Part shown: piece by piece, positions 62,749-64,000 of the stretch | Layout: every line of letters starts with the position of its first letter | Position numbering within the stretch: the stretch's first letter is position 1 | Assembly (NCBI GenBank): GCA_964601895.1 | Contig: CAZROT010000005.1 | Coordinates: forward strand, 124,001-188,000 | DNA: 64,000 nucleotides | Direction: 5' to 3' | DNA from: CAZROT01 sp964601895 | GTDB taxonomy: Bacteria; Pseudomonadota; Gammaproteobacteria; Enterobacterales; Enterobacteriaceae | Position numbers and translations under genes: made by a program | Notes under the pieces: model-generated | What the model was told of the DNA's origin: nothing | Seen by the model: the letters and a program-made list of their open reading frames with translations, nothing else | Database searches by the model: none

Positions 62749-64000
62749 ATGACCAATCCACTGTTAAGTGAATTCTCTTTACCTCCTTTCTCATCCATTC
62801 GTCCTGCAGACATTGTCCCTGCCGTCACTGCGTTACTGGAAAAATGTCGTCAGTCAGTAGAGGAAATTGTCGCTCAATCTGCGCCCTTTAGGTGGGAAAC
62901 GCTGTGCCAGCCACTGGCCGAATCCGACAATCACCTGGCGCGGGTCTGGTCGACGGTCACGCATCTGAACGCAGTAAACAACAGCCCTGAGCTCAGAGCG
63001 GCTTATGAGCAGTGCCTCCCCCTGTTATCCGAATACAGCACCTGGGTTGGGCAGCATGCAGCTTTGTATCAGGCATATCTTAGTCTGAAAAACAGTGGTG
63101 CATTTGCTGCCCTGGATACGCCGCAACGCACATCAGTGGAAAATGCGCTGCGTGATTTCAGGCTGTCTGGCATCGCACTTGCCCATGAACAGCAAAAACG
63201 CTATGGCGTCATCGCCGCACGCCTGTCTGAGCTGGCATCCACTTACAGCAATAATGTACTGGACAGTACCATGGGATGGAGCAAACTGGTTGAAGATGTC
63301 GACCAGTTACGCGGCCTGCCAGAAAGTGTGCTGGATGCTGCACGGGAAAGAGCAAAAAACAGGAAACTGGATGGCTGGCTGTTAACGCTGGATATGCCTG
63401 CTTACCTGCCTGTTATCACATGGGCAGATGATGCTGCATTACGTCAGGAAATCTGGCGCGCATTTGCCACTCTGGCTTCTGACGAGGGTCCGCATGCTGG
63501 CCGCTGGGATAACAGTGATATCATGGAAGAAATTCTCGCCCTGCGCCACGAGCTGGCACAGCTACTGGACTTTGCCAGTTATGCCGATCATTCCCTGATA
63601 ACTAAAATGGCTGAACATCCACAACAGGTGCTGGATTTTCTTTATGATCTGGCCAGGCGTGCGCACCCGCAGGCTGAACAGGAGCTCGCGCAGTTGCGTG
63701 CATTCGCCAGGGAATATCATCATGTCGATGAACTGAATGTCTGGGATATTCCCTATTATGCTGAAAAACAGAAACAACATCTGTTTTCTATCAACGATGA
63801 GCAGTTACGGCCATATTTTCCTGAGCAGCGCGTTCTCGACGGCCTGTTTGAAGTCGTCAGGCGCATTTATGGTATCACTGCCCGGGAACGCAGCGATGTC
63901 GACAGCTGGCATGAAGATGTACGTTTTTTTGATCTGTTTGATGAGAATGACGTATTACGCGGGAGTTTTTATCTGGATTTGTACGCACGTGAAAACAAAC
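62749..64000 (+). CDS. prlC: Oligopeptidase A, N-terminal part (runs off window)
   Basis: PrlC is a cytosolic M3-family zinc metallopeptidase that degrades signal peptides and other short peptides. The 417 residues present begin MTNPLLSEFSLPPFSSIRP. They match E. coli PrlC (680 aa) throughout: QPLAESDNHLARVWS, LLSEYSTWVGQHAALY, YSNNVLDSTMGWSKLV, EEILALRHELAQLL, and the end RGSFYLDLYARENK. AGGA lies 9 nt before the ATG. The zinc motif HEFGH falls outside the window, so catalytic integrity cannot be judged. Confidence 0.97.
   Translation, partial: MTNPLLSEFSLPPFSSIRPADIVPAVTALLEKCRQSVEEIVAQSAPFRWETLCQPLAESDNHLARVWSTVTHLNAVNNSPELRAAYEQCLPLLSEYSTWVGQHAALYQAYLSLKNSGAFAALDTPQRTSVENALRDFRLSGIALAHEQQKRYGVIAARLSELASTYSNNVLDSTMGWSKLVEDVDQLRGLPESVLDAARERAKNRKLDGWLLTLDMPAYLPVITWADDAALRQEIWRAFATLASDEGPHAGRWDNSDIMEEILALRHELAQLLDFASYADHSLITKMAEHPQQVLDFLYDLARRAHPQAEQELAQLRAFAREYHHVDELNVWDIPYYAEKQKQHLFSINDEQLRPYFPEQRVLDGLFEVVRRIYGITARERSDVDSWHEDVRFFDLFDENDVLRGSFYLDLYARENK

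Overview
The window comes from a chromosome of an Enterobacterales-type gammaproteobacterium. The core proteins (Rpe, EngB, RNase R, PurA, HflK/HflC, Hfq, QueG, Orn, RsgA, Psd, EpmA, Gor, GlgP, RlmJ, PrlC) align closely from memory with their Escherichia coli counterparts. Several E. coli gene orders persist: dam-rpe; tsaE-amiB-mutL-miaA-hfq-hflK-hflC-purA-rnr-rlmB; queG/orn/rsgA/psd/epmA; and divergent rlmJ/prlC. Many genes expected inside these blocks are missing (gph and trpS after rpe, hflX, yjeT, nsrR, nnr, mscM, the Gly tRNAs beside orn, glgC). Intergenic gaps are long and AT-rich, and an ERIC-like repeat is present. This pattern, together with proteins resembling type III effectors, suggests a host-associated bacterium with a partly reduced genome, such as an insect symbiont or a relative. 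That lifestyle is an inference; no species is assigned.

Layout. 1-1 kb: end of dam, then rpe. 1.5-3.5 kb: a tandem pair of DUF4436-like membrane proteins with duplicated upstream sequence. 3.6-6 kb: engB and the periplasmic protease degQ. 6.3-7.6 kb: an unrecognised accessory protein preceded by a perfect dyad. 7.6-29.9 kb: housekeeping block (murA, ibaG, rlmB, rnr, purA, hflC, hflK, hfq, miaA, mutL, amiB, tsaE, queG, orn, rsgA, psd, epmA, cdh). 30.2-31.4 kb: three small AT-rich accessory genes. 31.5-34.6 kb: macAB efflux pair. 34.9-36.2 kb: gor. 36.7-61.3 kb: a mosaic region with glycogen and maltodextrin genes (glgA, glgP, glgB, glgX, malQ) separated by accessory genes. 61.3-64 kb: rlmJ and the 5' two thirds of prlC.

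In E. coli, gor, rlmJ and prlC are neighbours, so the roughly 25 kb between gor and rlmJ here is an insertion or rearrangement hotspot. Its accessory content is a FitAB/VapBC-type toxin-antitoxin pair, a C58 (YopT/AvrPphB-like) cysteine protease with a recognisable Cys/His/Asp triad, a GNAT-like protein, a VirB2-like small membrane protein, an intact and a truncated Rpn-family nuclease, an S66 LD-carboxypeptidase, a 1191-residue pentapeptide-repeat protein, and a short acidic repeat protein.

The most unusual finding is the relationship between the last two genes. They share an upstream leader, the first few codons, a C-terminal tail and the sequence after the stop codon, but their interiors are completely different: a giant beta-helix in one, acidic low-complexity sequence in the other. 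They look like one gene cassette whose middle has been exchanged.

Metabolically, glgA, glgB, glgP, glgX and malQ would build and break down glycogen, but glgC (ADP-glucose supply) is not in the window. Gor, DegQ, HflKC, Hfq, RNase R and MacAB fit stress handling and envelope maintenance.
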